NCBI GenBank assembly: GCA_900551755.1
Contig: URXK01000002.1
Span: forward strand, 62,001-126,000
DNA length: 64,000 nt
Origin: an uncultured Eubacterium sp.
Lineage (GTDB): Bacteria; Bacillota; Clostridia; Lachnospirales; CAG-274
Reading direction: 5' to 3'
This document shows, one piece after another, positions 46,258-56,126 of this stretch. The notes beneath the pieces were generated by a model, which saw nothing but the letters and a program-made list of their open reading frames with translations, was not told where the DNA came from and did not search any database. Every line of letters begins with the position of its first letter. The stretch's first letter is position 1. The translations under genes were made by a program, and so were the position numbers.

Positions 46258-47679
46258 TTAAATCAATGAAATGTTCTTTTTTCTTTCAAGCATTTCATCA
46301 ATTCTTGTTATATAGTCATCAACGCTTTTAACATTGAATATTCTTTCTATTTGATTAGTTTTAGTATTTACAAGTTTAGTTGAGCCACCAGCACCAAGAG
46401 CAAGTATACTCTGCTTTTCTTCCATAATAGCTACATTGTAAATACATTGACAGTTAGGCTTACAATAGCCTACATTTTCAAAATTACCTACCATATTTTT
46501 CTGTCTATACATATAGTAAGGGGACATACCCATTTTTTCAGTATACTGTCTTGATATACCAATAAGTTTATCCATTTTAGCAGCATCTGTCATTTCATAT
46601 TTATCAAGAGTTTCCTTCAATCTTGATGCCCTCTTAACAGCCAAAGTATGTACAGTAATACTTTCAGGAGATAACTTTAAAAGCCCCTCCATAGTATTAG
46701 CAACCTCTTTTTCACCCTCGTTAGGCAGACCAAGTATAATATCTGTGTTTATATGCTTATGGCCAACCTTTCTAGCCATTTCAAAAGCATTTAAAAACAT
46801 TTCAACACTATGTTCTCTGCCTATAAGTTTCAAAGTTTCATTATTTAATGTTTGAGGATTTATAGAAATTCTTGAAACATTATGTTCCTTTAATATCCTA
46901 AGTTTATCCTCAGTTATAGTATCAGGTCTGCCTGCCTCAACAGTAAACTCCATAGGAATTTTAAAGCATTTTTCAACATTAGTCAATAGTTTATCTAACT
47001 GTTTTTCATTTAATGATGTAGGAGTTCCTCCACCAATGTAAAGACTTTCAAGTTCAACATTATCAAGATACCTTTTTGAAAACTCCATTTCCTTAATAAG
47101 AGCATCAATATAAGCATCAACCTTAGCAGAATACTGCTTTAAGGGATAAGATGTAAATGAACAATATAGGCATCTAGTTGGGCAAAATGGAATACCAATA
47201 TACAAGCCAGCCTTACCAATGCCACCTTCAACTATTTTCTTTTCTTCTTCAGCAACCTTTATCATAAGGTTAAGTTTTTCATCACTTACTAAATACTTAT
47301 CCTTAAATGTATGTCTAATTTCATCAGTTGTTTTGCCCTCGTTCCAAGCCTCAGACACCAACTTTGCAGGTCTAACACCAGTAAGAATACCCCAAGGAAG
47401 TGGAATGTTTAAAATAGAATTTATAGCCTTTGCAATTGAAAGACCTATAACCCTTTTAATTTCTCTTTGGCTATCATTTTCAGCAATAGCCTCTGATTTA
47501 GCCTTAAGCTCACCATTGTAATAAACCTCACTGTAGGCAGTATTACCATTTAAAGAGCTTAAAACAGTTATTCCATCTAAAGTATTATCTGTCTGTATAT
47601 ATTTGTCATTTGGATAAAACATCATAAGTACGGACACAACATCATCAATATAGTTGTGCCCATTTAAAACATAATTCAT
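46258..47679 (-). CDS. hemZ: Radical-SAM coproporphyrinogen dehydrogenase-like protein HemZ
   Basis: A 473-residue radical SAM enzyme. The cluster motif is CPTRCLYCSF (CxxxCxxC) near residue 165, after the IGIPF lead; GGGTPTSL follows, as in the HemN family. The N-terminal domain of about 150 residues distinguishes HemZ from HemW and HemN. Few heme genes are in sight, so its exact substrate is uncertain; the role in tetrapyrrole oxidation is by homology. ATG at 47679 follows TGGAG. In the rel-to-TPR run. Confidence 0.85.
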   Translation of the reverse strand: MNYVLNGHNYIDDVVSVLMMFYPNDKYIQTDNTLDGITVLSSLNGNTAYSEVYYNGELKAKSEAIAENDSQREIKRVIGLSIAKAINSILNIPLPWGILTGVRPAKLVSEAWNEGKTTDEIRHTFKDKYLVSDEKLNLMIKVAEEEKKIVEGGIGKAGLYIGIPFCPTRCLYCSFTSYPLKQYSAKVDAYIDALIKEMEFSKRYLDNVELESLYIGGGTPTSLNEKQLDKLLTNVEKCFKIPMEFTVEAGRPDTITEDKLRILKEHNVSRISINPQTLNNETLKLIGREHSVEMFLNAFEMARKVGHKHINTDIILGLPNEGEKEVANTMEGLLKLSPESITVHTLAVKRASRLKETLDKYEMTDAAKMDKLIGISRQYTEKMGMSPYYMYRQKNMVGNFENVGYCKPNCQCIYNVAIMEEKQSILALGAGGSTKLVNTKTNQIERIFNVKSVDDYITRIDEMLERKKNISLI

Positions 47680-47706
47680 AAAAAACTCCATATAAACATT
47701 TGCAAT

Positions 47707-48330
47707 TTAATTTACAAAAGCATTATTTTCCATTTCATATCCAATACTTGTTTGCTGACCGTGACCAGTATAAACAACTGTGTCATAAGGTAACAAAAAT
47801 AGCTTAGTTCTTATACTTTCAACTATAGCATTACTATCTCCACCAGGGAAATCTGTTCTGCCTACACTCATTAAGAAAAGTGTGTCGCCAGAGAATAAAA
47901 CGCCTTCTTTTTCAAAATAAAAACAACCGCCACCAGGAGTATGCCCTGGAGTAGATATAACCTTAAATGATAAACTACCAAAAGTGACTTCCTCACCATC
48001 ATTAAAAACTCTGTCATAAGGAACAGTAAAAGCCTTTCCAAACATTTTAGAAAGATTATAAACTGCCGACTCTGCCACAACTTCTTCTCCTTGACATATA
48101 CAAATAGGAGCATTAGTATGTTTTTTAATTTCCTCTGCTGCACCAGAATGGTCAAAGTGACAATGAGTTAAACAAATAGCCTTAACATTAAACCCCTGTT
48201 GGTCAATTATACCACAAAGCTTGTCAGCCATAGCACCAGGGTCAATAATAACGGTTTCCTTTGTTTCTTCATCAATAACAAAATAACAATTTTCGCCCAT
48301 ATCAGGGGAAACAAACAATTTTAATCGCAT
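47707..48330 (-). CDS. MBL-fold metallo-hydrolase (glyoxalase II-like)
   Basis: A 207-residue metallo-beta-lactamase fold protein with the zinc motif THCHFDHSG (about residues 56-64), STPGHTPGGGCFY, FSGDTLF and the last His in YTGHGQQT. These match the small hydroxyacylglutathione hydrolase-like group found beside rel and dtd in many Clostridia. The natural substrate is not known. AAAGGAGAATT lies some ten bases before the ATG. Confidence 0.9.
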   Translation of the reverse strand: MRLKLFVSPDMGENCYFVIDEETKETVIIDPGAMADKLCGIIDQQGFNVKAICLTHCHFDHSGAAEEIKKHTNAPICICQGEEVVAESAVYNLSKMFGKAFTVPYDRVFNDGEEVTFGSLSFKVISTPGHTPGGGCFYFEKEGVLFSGDTLFLMSVGRTDFPGGDSNAIVESIRTKLFLLPYDTVVYTGHGQQTSIGYEMENNAFVN

Positions 48331-48396
48331 TATACCTAATTCTCCTTTAGTTTATTAAGGCTATACAAACATATATCAGTTTAATTATTAACCCTA

Positions 48397-48846
48397 TTAA
48401 AACAGCTTATCACTATCTAGCAATATAGTTATTGGTCCATCATTTAAAAGCTCTACTTTCATATCAGCTTGAAAAATGCCACTTTGAACATTGTCATAAT
48501 TAGCCTTAGCATATTCTACAAAAGCATTAAAACTTTCTCTAGCCTCATCAGGCTTAGCTCCCATAGCAAAGCTAGGTCTATTGCCTTTTCTTGCATCAGC
48601 ATAAATAGTAAAGTTTGGCACAAGCAAAAGACCATAGCCCAAATCAGATATTGACAAATTCATTTTATCATCGCTATCTTCAAAAATTCTTATATTCTTA
48701 AGTTTGTTAAACATCCATTCAAAAGTCTTTTGGTTATCACCAGTATTCATACCAACAAGAGCCATAATACCCTTATCAATTTTACCAACAATTTCACCAT
48801 CAACCTTTACAGATGCGTAAGCCACTCTCTGCAAAACTACTCTCAT
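48397..48846 (-). CDS. dtd: D-aminoacyl-tRNA deacylase
   Basis: Removes D-amino acids (and glycine from tRNA-Ala) from tRNA. The 149-residue protein opens MRVVLQRVAYASVKVDG and has NFTIYADARKGNRPSF in the place of the SQFTLYAD active-site motif, and the cross-subunit GPITILLDS with the Gly-cisPro pair (NDGPITI). The start overlaps the rel stop by one base (TAATG). Confidence 0.95.
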   Translation of the reverse strand: MRVVLQRVAYASVKVDGEIVGKIDKGIMALVGMNTGDNQKTFEWMFNKLKNIRIFEDSDDKMNLSISDLGYGLLLVPNFTIYADARKGNRPSFAMGAKPDEARESFNAFVEYAKANYDNVQSGIFQADMKVELLNDGPITILLDSDKLF

Positions 48847-51113
48847 TATGAATTCACTCTCTCAATATCATCTACGCCACTTATATTCATTATCTTTTTA
48901 CAAAGAATTTCAAGCTGTTCTGTACCACTTATTTTTAGAGATAAATCAACTACAGCAGTACCATTTTTAAGACTTCTACCATTAACATTAATAACAGAAA
49001 GACCTTCATCAATAACAACCTTTAATATGTCAAGTGTAAGTCCATCTCTATCATCAGCAAATATTCTAATATCTGCCTTAAACTTGCCACCACCGCTAGC
49101 TCTGTCAATAGTCCACTCAGCTTCAAGAAGTCTAGCTCTTTCTTCTTCACTCAAGTTAATAATATTTATACAATCTGTTCTGTGTATTGAAACACCTCTA
49201 CCTCTTGTAACAAAACCAACAATTTCATCACCAGGTACAGGAGAACAACACTTAGAAAATCTAACCTCTATATCACCTACACCGTGAACATAAATACCAC
49301 TTTTACTCTTTCTCTTTTGTACAGCCTGCTGTGCAGCTGTTTCACTTTCAATATGAGCCTTAATAGCTTCTTCCTGCTCTCTCAAAAGTTCTTGAGCAGT
49401 TTTATTACGCTTAACCTCAGCCTGATATTCTTCATTAAGTTTATTAATAACCTGACCTTCTTTAAGTCCACCGTGACCAACGGCAGCACAAACAGACTCC
49501 CAATCTTTAAAGCTATATCTTTCTTGAACAGCAGTCATAGCCTTAGGGAAAAGAAGGTCTGAAATATTGTAGCCTTTTCTCTTAGCCTCTTTTTCAAGAA
49601 GTTCTTTACCTCTTACAATATTTTCTTCCTTATTAATTTTCTTATACCATTGATTTATTTTAGACTTAGCCTGACTTGTTTTAACAAATTTAAGCCAATC
49701 TCTACTAGGTCCTCTTGAATTTTGAGAAGTAACAATTTCAACTCTATCACCATTTTTAATAACATAGTCAAAATTTACTATTCTATTGTTTACTCTTGCA
49801 CCTACCATAGTATTACCTACAGCAGAGTGAATTGCATAAGCAAAGTCAACAGGAGTAGAACCCTCTGTAAGAGAAATAACCTCACCACTAGGGCTAAAAC
49901 AGAATACATTTTCACTAAAAGCATCAAGGTCAGTCTTAATAGTATCCATAAACTCGTGGTTATCAGACATATCCTTTTGCCATTCCAAAATTTGTCTTAA
50001 CCAAGAAAGTTTAGCATCTTCTGCATTGTCCTCAACACCTTCAGTAATACCTTTTTTATACTTCCAGTGAGCAGCAATACCATACTCAGCAGTTCTGTGC
50101 ATTTCGTATGTTCTTATCTGTATTTCAAATATCATACCATCAGGGCCAATTAATGTATTATGAAGTGACTGATACATATTAGCCTTAGGCATAGCAATAT
50201 AGTCCTTAAATCTATTAGGCATAGGAGTGTAAGCCTCGTGAACAACACCTAAAACGCCATAACAGTCCTTAACACTATCTACAAGAACTCTAACTGCAAA
50301 AAGGTCGAAAATTTGGTCAAGGCTCTTATTTTTAGTGTGCATTTTTTTATAAATACTGAAAAAATGCTTAGGTCTGCCATAAACAGTACAATTTTGAATA
50401 CCAGCCTCTTTACACTTTTCTCTTATTTCTTCTACAATCTTGTTTACAAAGTCTTCTCTTTCTGACTGTTTTCTATTAATTTTATCAACAAGGTCATAAT
50501 AAGCCTCTGGCTCTAAGTATCTAAGGCATAAATCCTCAAGCTCTGTCTTAATCTTAGATATACCAAGTCTATCAGCTAATGGTGCATAAATATCCAATGT
50601 TTCCTGTGCTTTTTCCTTTTGCTTTTCAGGACGCATATATTTAAGAGTTCTCATATTATGAAGTCTATCTGCAACTTTAATAAGTATAACTCTAATATCC
50701 TTAGCCATAGAAAGGAACATTTTTCTATAATTTTCAGCCTGCATTTCTTCTTTAGAAGAATACTCAATGTTAGAAAGTTTTGTAACACCATCTACAAGGA
50801 GAGCAACATCTGGGTTAAACATTTCAGATATTTCATCTAAAGTGTAATGAGTATCTTCAACAACATCGTGTAAAAGACCTGCTGTAATACTTTCCAAATC
50901 AAGTTCAAGTTCTGCAAGAATTTTAGCAACACAAAGAGGGTGAATAATATACGGTTCACCAGATTTTCTCTTTTGCTCTCCGTGAGCCTCACGAGCCAGT
51001 TTATATGCCCTTTCTACAAGAGATAAATCCTTAGAAGGATGGTATCTCCTTATTTCAGCCATAAGCTCATCGTATAACTGTTCCACCTGTTTAGTATCAT
51101 CAATATGACTCAT
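48846..51113 (-). CDS. rel: Bifunctional (p)ppGpp synthetase/hydrolase
   Basis: A 755-residue long RSH protein. HD hydrolase domain: HPLCVAKILAEL, LLHDVVEDT, DRLHNMRTL. Synthetase: GRPKHFFSIYKKM, RFKDYIAMPKANMYQSLH, EIQIRT. TGS domain (about 405-465, VFCFSPSGEVISLTEGSTP region), then the helical and zinc-finger-like segment with RFSKCCSPVPGDEIVGF, and a C-terminal ACT domain (about 680-755). Both active sites look intact. Starts the run rel-dtd-MBL-hemZ-hisS-aspS. GAGGTGAGTTT precedes the ATG. Confidence 0.96.
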   Translation of the reverse strand: MSHIDDTKQVEQLYDELMAEIRRYHPSKDLSLVERAYKLAREAHGEQKRKSGEPYIIHPLCVAKILAELELDLESITAGLLHDVVEDTHYTLDEISEMFNPDVALLVDGVTKLSNIEYSSKEEMQAENYRKMFLSMAKDIRVILIKVADRLHNMRTLKYMRPEKQKEKAQETLDIYAPLADRLGISKIKTELEDLCLRYLEPEAYYDLVDKINRKQSEREDFVNKIVEEIREKCKEAGIQNCTVYGRPKHFFSIYKKMHTKNKSLDQIFDLFAVRVLVDSVKDCYGVLGVVHEAYTPMPNRFKDYIAMPKANMYQSLHNTLIGPDGMIFEIQIRTYEMHRTAEYGIAAHWKYKKGITEGVEDNAEDAKLSWLRQILEWQKDMSDNHEFMDTIKTDLDAFSENVFCFSPSGEVISLTEGSTPVDFAYAIHSAVGNTMVGARVNNRIVNFDYVIKNGDRVEIVTSQNSRGPSRDWLKFVKTSQAKSKINQWYKKINKEENIVRGKELLEKEAKRKGYNISDLLFPKAMTAVQERYSFKDWESVCAAVGHGGLKEGQVINKLNEEYQAEVKRNKTAQELLREQEEAIKAHIESETAAQQAVQKRKSKSGIYVHGVGDIEVRFSKCCSPVPGDEIVGFVTRGRGVSIHRTDCINIINLSEEERARLLEAEWTIDRASGGGKFKADIRIFADDRDGLTLDILKVVIDEGLSVINVNGRSLKNGTAVVDLSLKISGTEQLEILCKKIMNISGVDDIERVNS

Positions 51114-51151
51114 AAACTCACCTCTTTGCTATAATTCATCAAATAAATTTA

Positions 51152-51180
51152 ATTATAAACCTATTTACACCATTTTTCAA
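51152..51180 (-). promoter_or_regulatory. Promoter for the rel operon
   Basis: Minus-strand TTGAAA (51180-51175), 17 bases, TATAAT (51157-51152), about 40 bases before rel. Confidence 0.75.
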
Positions 51181-51234
51181 GATATTTTGTAAATTACTGC
51201 ATATATTATGCTAATTATTATCACAAATTTATAT

Positions 51235-51711
51235 TTAGTTAGGATAAACCATATTTTCCTCTTTAATATCCTTTAAAACTTCATTATAAAATTTAGCACA
51301 TTCCCACTTAGCAAATGTAAGATTGTGGTCTAAATAATTACCACACTCCTTAGATGTAGTAGCTGGAATTTTGCCTTCAAAATCCATAACATATTTAACA
51401 GAGTTAGTAATAGGCTCAAGAACATCCTTAGGCTCTAAATCCCCCTTAAATATAATATACATACCAGTTCTGCAACCCATAGGACCTACATATATTATAC
51501 TGTCAGCCCAATTCTTGTCCTCTCTTAAATAAACAGCCATTAAATGCTCCAAAGTATGAATAGCAGCAATATCCATACAAGGCTCAATGTTAGGTCTTTT
51601 AAATCTAACATCAAAGGTAGTTACAGTTTCGTTACCTACCTTATCTTTACGAGAAACATAAATACCTCTTAACAATTTATCGTGGTCTATAGTAAAACTT
51701 GCAACCTTCAT
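51235..51711 (-). CDS. luxS: S-ribosylhomocysteine lyase LuxS
   Basis: Cleaves S-ribosylhomocysteine to homocysteine and the AI-2 precursor DPD. The 158-residue protein has the iron motif HTLEHLMAV (residues 52-60), MGCRTGMYI with the catalytic Cys, and the third ligand in CGNYLDHNL. AAAGGAGATTTTATA precedes the ATG. Stands alone upstream of the rel promoter. No riboswitch-like leader is evident. Confidence 0.97.
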   Translation of the reverse strand: MKVASFTIDHDKLLRGIYVSRKDKVGNETVTTFDVRFKRPNIEPCMDIAAIHTLEHLMAVYLREDKNWADSIIYVGPMGCRTGMYIIFKGDLEPKDVLEPITNSVKYVMDFEGKIPATTSKECGNYLDHNLTFAKWECAKFYNEVLKDIKEENMVYPN

Positions 51712-51891
51712 TATAAAATCTCCTTTTTATCAATATTTTTATTAATTATATTTTATTACAAATCACCTTAAATTACAAGAGGGCATAAAAATAATAGCAT
51801 TATATGTTTTTATTGCATAATAAATTTATCAAAGGGTCTTTAAAAGCCTTATTTTGTTATATATTTAACACAATAAGGCACAATATTTCAC

Positions 51892-51920
51892 TTGTATTTT
51901 TATGAAAAATATTGTATTAT
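51892..51920 (+). promoter_or_regulatory. Promoter for the rnf operon
   Basis: TTGTAT (51892-51897), 17 bases, TATTAT (51915-51920), leaving a leader of about 100 bases before rnfC. The 314 bases between luxS and rnfC hold no gene. Confidence 0.6.
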
Positions 51921-52025
51921 TAAGGTATAGTAAATTAAAAGAAATTGTAAACAGCAATATTTTTTTGTCTAAAATCAAAAAATTTGCTTTTACAGTTCTT
52001 ATACTAAGTAAGGAGGAAACAGATT

Positions 52026-53357
52026 ATGAATCTTAAAACCTTTAAGATTGGTGGTATCCATCCACCTGAGGGCAAAGAGGCAACTGAGAAAAAGCCTATA
52101 GAAATAATTATGCCCAAAGAAGGTGCACTCATGGTTTATCCTATGAGTCAGCATATTGGTGCTCCAGCCTCCCCTATTGTTAAAAAGGGTGACAGAGTTT
52201 TACTTGGTCAAAAAATAGCTGAAGCTGAAGCATTTATGTGTTCACCTATCCACGCATCTGTATCTGGTACAGTTAAGGATATTAAGCCTATGCTTACTCC
52301 TAGTGGTGCTATGGTACAGTCTATTATTGTGGAAAACGATGGTCTTTTTGAAGAAGACCCATCTCTCGGTCAAAACAAGGACTGGGAAAATCTTTCAAGA
52401 GAGGAAATCTTGGATAAAATCAAAAACGCCGGTATAGTTGGTCTTGGTGGTGCAGGTTTCCCAACTCACATCAAGTTAAATCCACCGGCAACAGACAAGA
52501 TTGATTCAATCATTGTCAATGCTGCAGAGTGTGAGCCATATCTTACAACTGACCACAGAATAATGCTTGAAAAAACAGACAGGCTTGTTAAGGGTCTTGC
52601 AATTATGCTTACACTTCACCCTGGTGCAAAGGGTTACATCGCTATTGAAAACAATAAGCCAGATGCTATTAAGGCAGTTAGTGCAGCCTGTCAGGCTTAT
52701 GATAACATTAGTGTTATTGCCCTTTTAACTAAGTACCCTCAGGGTTCTGAAAAACAGCTCATTTATGCTGTAACAGGTAGAGAGGTTAAGTCAGGCAAGC
52801 TTCCTGCATCAGAAGGCTGTATAGTAGATAATGTTGATACTGTACTTGCTATTGAAAGAGCTTGTGCACAGGATAGACCTCTTATGAGAAGAGTTGTAAC
52901 ATTTACAGGTGATGCTGTAAATAACCCAGGCAACTATCAGGTTAGAATCGGTATGAATATGAACGATTTTATTGAGCAGATAGGTGGCTTTAAGGAAGAA
53001 CCAGGCAAGATTATTGCTGGTGGTCCTATGATGGGTAAGGCTATATTCTCAACAGATGTTCCTTTTGTAAAGACATCATCAGCTCTTTTATGCTTGACTA
53101 AAAAGTCAGCAGAGCTTCCACCAGAGTCAAACTGTATTAGATGTGGTAAATGTGTAGGTGCCTGTCCAATGGGTCTTATGCCTTTAACTCTTAATCAAGA
53201 TGCTCTTGCTGGTGATATGGCAGCATTTGAAGCTCACAACGGTCTTGACTGTATTATGTGTGGTTCTTGTTCATTTGTCTGTCCAGCTAAAAGACATTTG
53301 GCTCAAACAATTATAGCATTCAGAGGCGAAGTAATGGCTTCTAAGAGAAAGAAATAA
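52026..53357 (+). CDS. rnfC: Rnf complex subunit C
   Basis: Peripheral NADH-binding subunit of the ferredoxin:NAD+ oxidoreductase that pumps Na+ or H+, 443 residues. It opens FKIGGIHPPEGK; the nucleotide motif is GLGGAGFPTHIK near residue 140; flavin site NAAECEPYL. Two [4Fe-4S] centres are bound by CIRCGKCVGACP and CIMCGSCSFVCP. AAGGAGGAAAC precedes the ATG. First gene of the canonical rnfCDGEAB order. Confidence 0.96.
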   Translation: MNLKTFKIGGIHPPEGKEATEKKPIEIIMPKEGALMVYPMSQHIGAPASPIVKKGDRVLLGQKIAEAEAFMCSPIHASVSGTVKDIKPMLTPSGAMVQSIIVENDGLFEEDPSLGQNKDWENLSREEILDKIKNAGIVGLGGAGFPTHIKLNPPATDKIDSIIVNAAECEPYLTTDHRIMLEKTDRLVKGLAIMLTLHPGAKGYIAIENNKPDAIKAVSAACQAYDNISVIALLTKYPQGSEKQLIYAVTGREVKSGKLPASEGCIVDNVDTVLAIERACAQDRPLMRRVVTFTGDAVNNPGNYQVRIGMNMNDFIEQIGGFKEEPGKIIAGGPMMGKAIFSTDVPFVKTSSALLCLTKKSAELPPESNCIRCGKCVGACPMGLMPLTLNQDALAGDMAAFEAHNGLDCIMCGSCSFVCPAKRHLAQTIIAFRGEVMASKRKK

Positions 53358-53372
53358 GGAGTGTGTTTTAAT

Positions 53373-54377
53373 ATGAACAGTAATTTAATGGTTTCATCAT
53401 CACCTCATATTCGCTCAAAAGAAACCGTTTCAAGCGTTATGAGAGATGTAATTATTGCTCTTGTGCCAGCAGGCATAATGGGTATCGTATTTTTCGGTGT
53501 ATCTGCTGCCATTATTATTGCAGTATCAATTATTGCAGCTATGGTATGGGAAACACTTTATAACAAAATAGCTAAGAAGTCTAACACAGTTAAGGACTAC
53601 TCAGCAATTATTACAGGACTTTTACTTGCATTTAATATGCCAGCTTTATCATTAAGCGAGCATCCTATTTCAATATTTGTTCTTCCAATTATTGGTACAG
53701 GTGTTGCCATTGTTGTTGCAAAGCAATTATTCGGTGGCTTAGGTCAAAACTTTATTAACCCAGCTTTAGCTGGTAGAGCTTTCCTTGTAGCATCTTACCC
53801 AACATTAATGACAGGTTCTGCTTTCAAACCAACTCAGTTCCTTGGCATTGATGCTGCATCTTATGCTACACCACTTGCATCAATGAAGGAAGGCGGTGCT
53901 TATGGTGCTGACTTAATTCAGGGTCTTATTGGTAACACAGGTGGTACTATTGGTGAAACTTGTGCTATCGCTCTTATTTTAGGCGGTATTTACCTTATTG
54001 CAAGAAAGGTTATTTCTTGGAGAATTCCAGTTTTATACATCGCTACAGTTTTAGTATTTACATACATTCTTAAATTCTGTGGTGTAGAAGGTGCTGCAAA
54101 CAGAGATTTTACAGAACTTTTCTATGGTGGTCTTATGTTAGGTGCTTTCTTTATGGCAACTGACTACGCATCTTCACCAGTTACTCCTACAGGTCAGCTC
54201 ATTATGGGCTTTGGCTGTGGTTTTATAACAGTGCTTATTAGAGTATTCGGTGGTTATCCTGAAGGTGTATCTTACTCTATCTTACTTATGAACCTTTGCG
54301 TTCCTCTTATTGATAGATGGACTTCACCTAAGAAGTTTGGATATGTTAAGCCTGTTAAAGTTAAGGAGGTGAAGTAA
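53373..54377 (+). CDS. rnfD: Rnf complex subunit D
   Basis: Membrane subunit with about ten helices, 334 residues, homologous to NqrB. SSPHIRSKETVSSVM is the conserved cytoplasmic N-terminus; FINPALAGRAF and MATDYASSPVTPTG are typical, the latter near the second flavin region. The ATG at 53373 lies 11 bases after AAGGAG; the GTG at 53361 overlaps the ribosome site. Confidence 0.93.
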   Translation: MNSNLMVSSSPHIRSKETVSSVMRDVIIALVPAGIMGIVFFGVSAAIIIAVSIIAAMVWETLYNKIAKKSNTVKDYSAIITGLLLAFNMPALSLSEHPISIFVLPIIGTGVAIVVAKQLFGGLGQNFINPALAGRAFLVASYPTLMTGSAFKPTQFLGIDAASYATPLASMKEGGAYGADLIQGLIGNTGGTIGETCAIALILGGIYLIARKVISWRIPVLYIATVLVFTYILKFCGVEGAANRDFTELFYGGLMLGAFFMATDYASSPVTPTGQLIMGFGCGFITVLIRVFGGYPEGVSYSILLMNLCVPLIDRWTSPKKFGYVKPVKVKEVK

Positions 54378-54378
54378 T

Positions 54379-54936
54379 ATGTCAAAGATAATTAAGCCAG
54401 CTGCAGTTCTTCTTATTATCTGTATTATTGCTGCAGGTCTTTTAGGCTATGTTAATGCTATTACTTTAAAGCCCATTGCAGACCAGGACGCAAAAGCTAA
54501 GACAGAAAGTATGACAGCTGTTTTACCAGATGCTGCAAGCTTTGGAGATGAAAAAGAAGTAAATGAAGGCGATATTACTTCTGTAACACCAGCCCTTGAC
54601 GAAAGTGGCAACGAAATCGGTTATGCTGTAGCTATTACAACAAAGGGTTTCTCTGCAGGTCTTAAGTTAATGTATGGTATTGATACAAACGGTGCTATTA
54701 CAGGTCTTTCTGTAGTAGATTGTTCAAACGAAACACCAGGTCTTGGTGCTAATGCAAAAAATGAAAGTTTCTATGGTCAGTTTACTGGCAAAAGCGGTGA
54801 AGTAAAGGTATCTAAAGACGGTGGCGAAATTGAAGCCCTTACTGGTGCAACAATTACTTCAAGAGCTGTTGCTAATGCTGCAACAGAAGCTATACAGTAT
54901 GTGACAGAAAATTATTTGGAAGGAGGGGCTAATTAA
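54379..54936 (+). CDS. rnfG: Rnf complex subunit G
   Basis: Single-span subunit with a covalent FMN, 185 residues. N-terminal helix (about 8-27) anchors an outside FMN-binding domain; EALTGATITSRAV carries the Thr that takes FMN phosphate (S/TGAT motif). GETPGLGA-like motif reads NETPGLGANAKNESF. AAGGAGGTGAAGTAAT precedes the ATG. Confidence 0.95.
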   Translation: MSKIIKPAAVLLIICIIAAGLLGYVNAITLKPIADQDAKAKTESMTAVLPDAASFGDEKEVNEGDITSVTPALDESGNEIGYAVAITTKGFSAGLKLMYGIDTNGAITGLSVVDCSNETPGLGANAKNESFYGQFTGKSGEVKVSKDGGEIEALTGATITSRAVANAATEAIQYVTENYLEGGAN

Positions 54937-55523
54937 TGAATCCAATTAAAATAATTAAAAATGGTATAATTGATGAAAACCCTACTTTTGTACAGGTTAT
55001 AGGTATGTGTCCTACACTTGCTGTTACTTCATCAGCTACTAACGGTGTAGGTATGGGTCTTTCCACAACAGCCGTACTTATATGCTCAAACTTTGTTATT
55101 TCTTTAATTAGAAAGATAATTCCAGATTCAGTAAGAATTCCTTGCTATATCGTAGTTATTGCATCTTTCGTTACAATTGTTCAGATGCTTTTAAAGGGTT
55201 TTGTGCCATCACTTAACGCAAGTCTTGGTGTGTACATTCCTCTTATTGTTGTAAACTGTCTTATCCTTGCTAGAGCTGAGGCTTATGCTGGTAAGAACGG
55301 TCCTATTGCATCATTATTTGATGGTGTTGGTATGGGTTTAGGCTTCACACTTGCACTTACTATTCTTGGTGCAGTTAGAGAGTTACTTGGTAACGGTAGT
55401 GTATTTGGTCTTACTCTTTTACCAGAAACTTGCAAAACATTACTTATGATTTTACCACCAGGAGCATTCTTTACACTTGCATTCCTTATGGTATTAGTTA
55501 ATTTAGTAAAAAATAGAAAGTAG
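54936..55523 (+). CDS. rnfE: Rnf complex subunit E
   Basis: Six-helix membrane subunit, 195 residues, homologous to NqrD. NPTFVQVIGMCPTLAVT and NCLILARAEAYA are family motifs, including a conserved membrane Cys pair shared with RnfA that may ligate an iron centre. Overlaps rnfG by one base (TAATG) and has GGAGGGG upstream. Confidence 0.95.
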   Translation: MNPIKIIKNGIIDENPTFVQVIGMCPTLAVTSSATNGVGMGLSTTAVLICSNFVISLIRKIIPDSVRIPCYIVVIASFVTIVQMLLKGFVPSLNASLGVYIPLIVVNCLILARAEAYAGKNGPIASLFDGVGMGLGFTLALTILGAVRELLGNGSVFGLTLLPETCKTLLMILPPGAFFTLAFLMVLVNLVKNRK

Positions 55524-55537
55524 GAGGTGGATAGCTA

Positions 55538-56110
55538 ATGGATTTATTTATAACATTAATGGCGGCTATTTTCGTCAATAACTTTATATTCTGTAAGTTC
55601 TTAGGTATCTGTCCATTCCTTGGTGTATCTAAGAAAGTAGAAACAGCAGCAGGTATGGGCGTTGCAGTTATCTTCGTTATTGCCCTTGCATCAGCTGCAA
55701 CTTGGCTTGTGTATAATTTTGTACTCGTTCCTTTGAACCTTTCATATTTATACAATATTGCCTTTATTTTAATTATTGCATCTTTAGTTCAGTTTGTAGA
55801 AATGTTTATTAAGAAGAGTTCACCATCTCTTTATCAGGCACTTGGTGTTTATCTTCCTCTTATCACAACAAACTGTGCTGTACTTGGTGTTACAGTAACA
55901 AATATGGAAAGCAACTATGGTTTTATTAAGTCTTTAGTAAATGGTGTAGGTGCAGCAGTAGGTTTTGCTCTTGCAATTATACTCTTTGCAGGTGTTAGAG
56001 AAAGACTTGAAAGATGTCCTATTCCAAAGGCATTCCAGGGCTTCCCAATTACACTTATAACTGCCGGTCTTATGTCTATGGCCTTTTTAGGCTTCTCAGG
56101 TATGCTTTAA
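55538..56110 (+). CDS. rnfA: Rnf complex subunit A
   Basis: Six-helix membrane subunit, 190 residues, homologous to NqrE. NNFIFCKFLGICPFLGVS and TTNCAVLGVT carry the conserved cysteines; topology mirrors RnfE. AGGAGGTGG precedes the ATG. Confidence 0.95.
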   Translation: MDLFITLMAAIFVNNFIFCKFLGICPFLGVSKKVETAAGMGVAVIFVIALASAATWLVYNFVLVPLNLSYLYNIAFILIIASLVQFVEMFIKKSSPSLYQALGVYLPLITTNCAVLGVTVTNMESNYGFIKSLVNGVGAAVGFALAIILFAGVRERLERCPIPKAFQGFPITLITAGLMSMAFLGFSGML

Positions 56111-56126
56111 TAAGGAGGGTTTAAAA

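Noticed and set aside
51712..52025. SAM or SAH riboswitch between luxS and rnfC
   Set aside because: No K-turn or conserved core seen; the region is AT-rich with simple promoters only.
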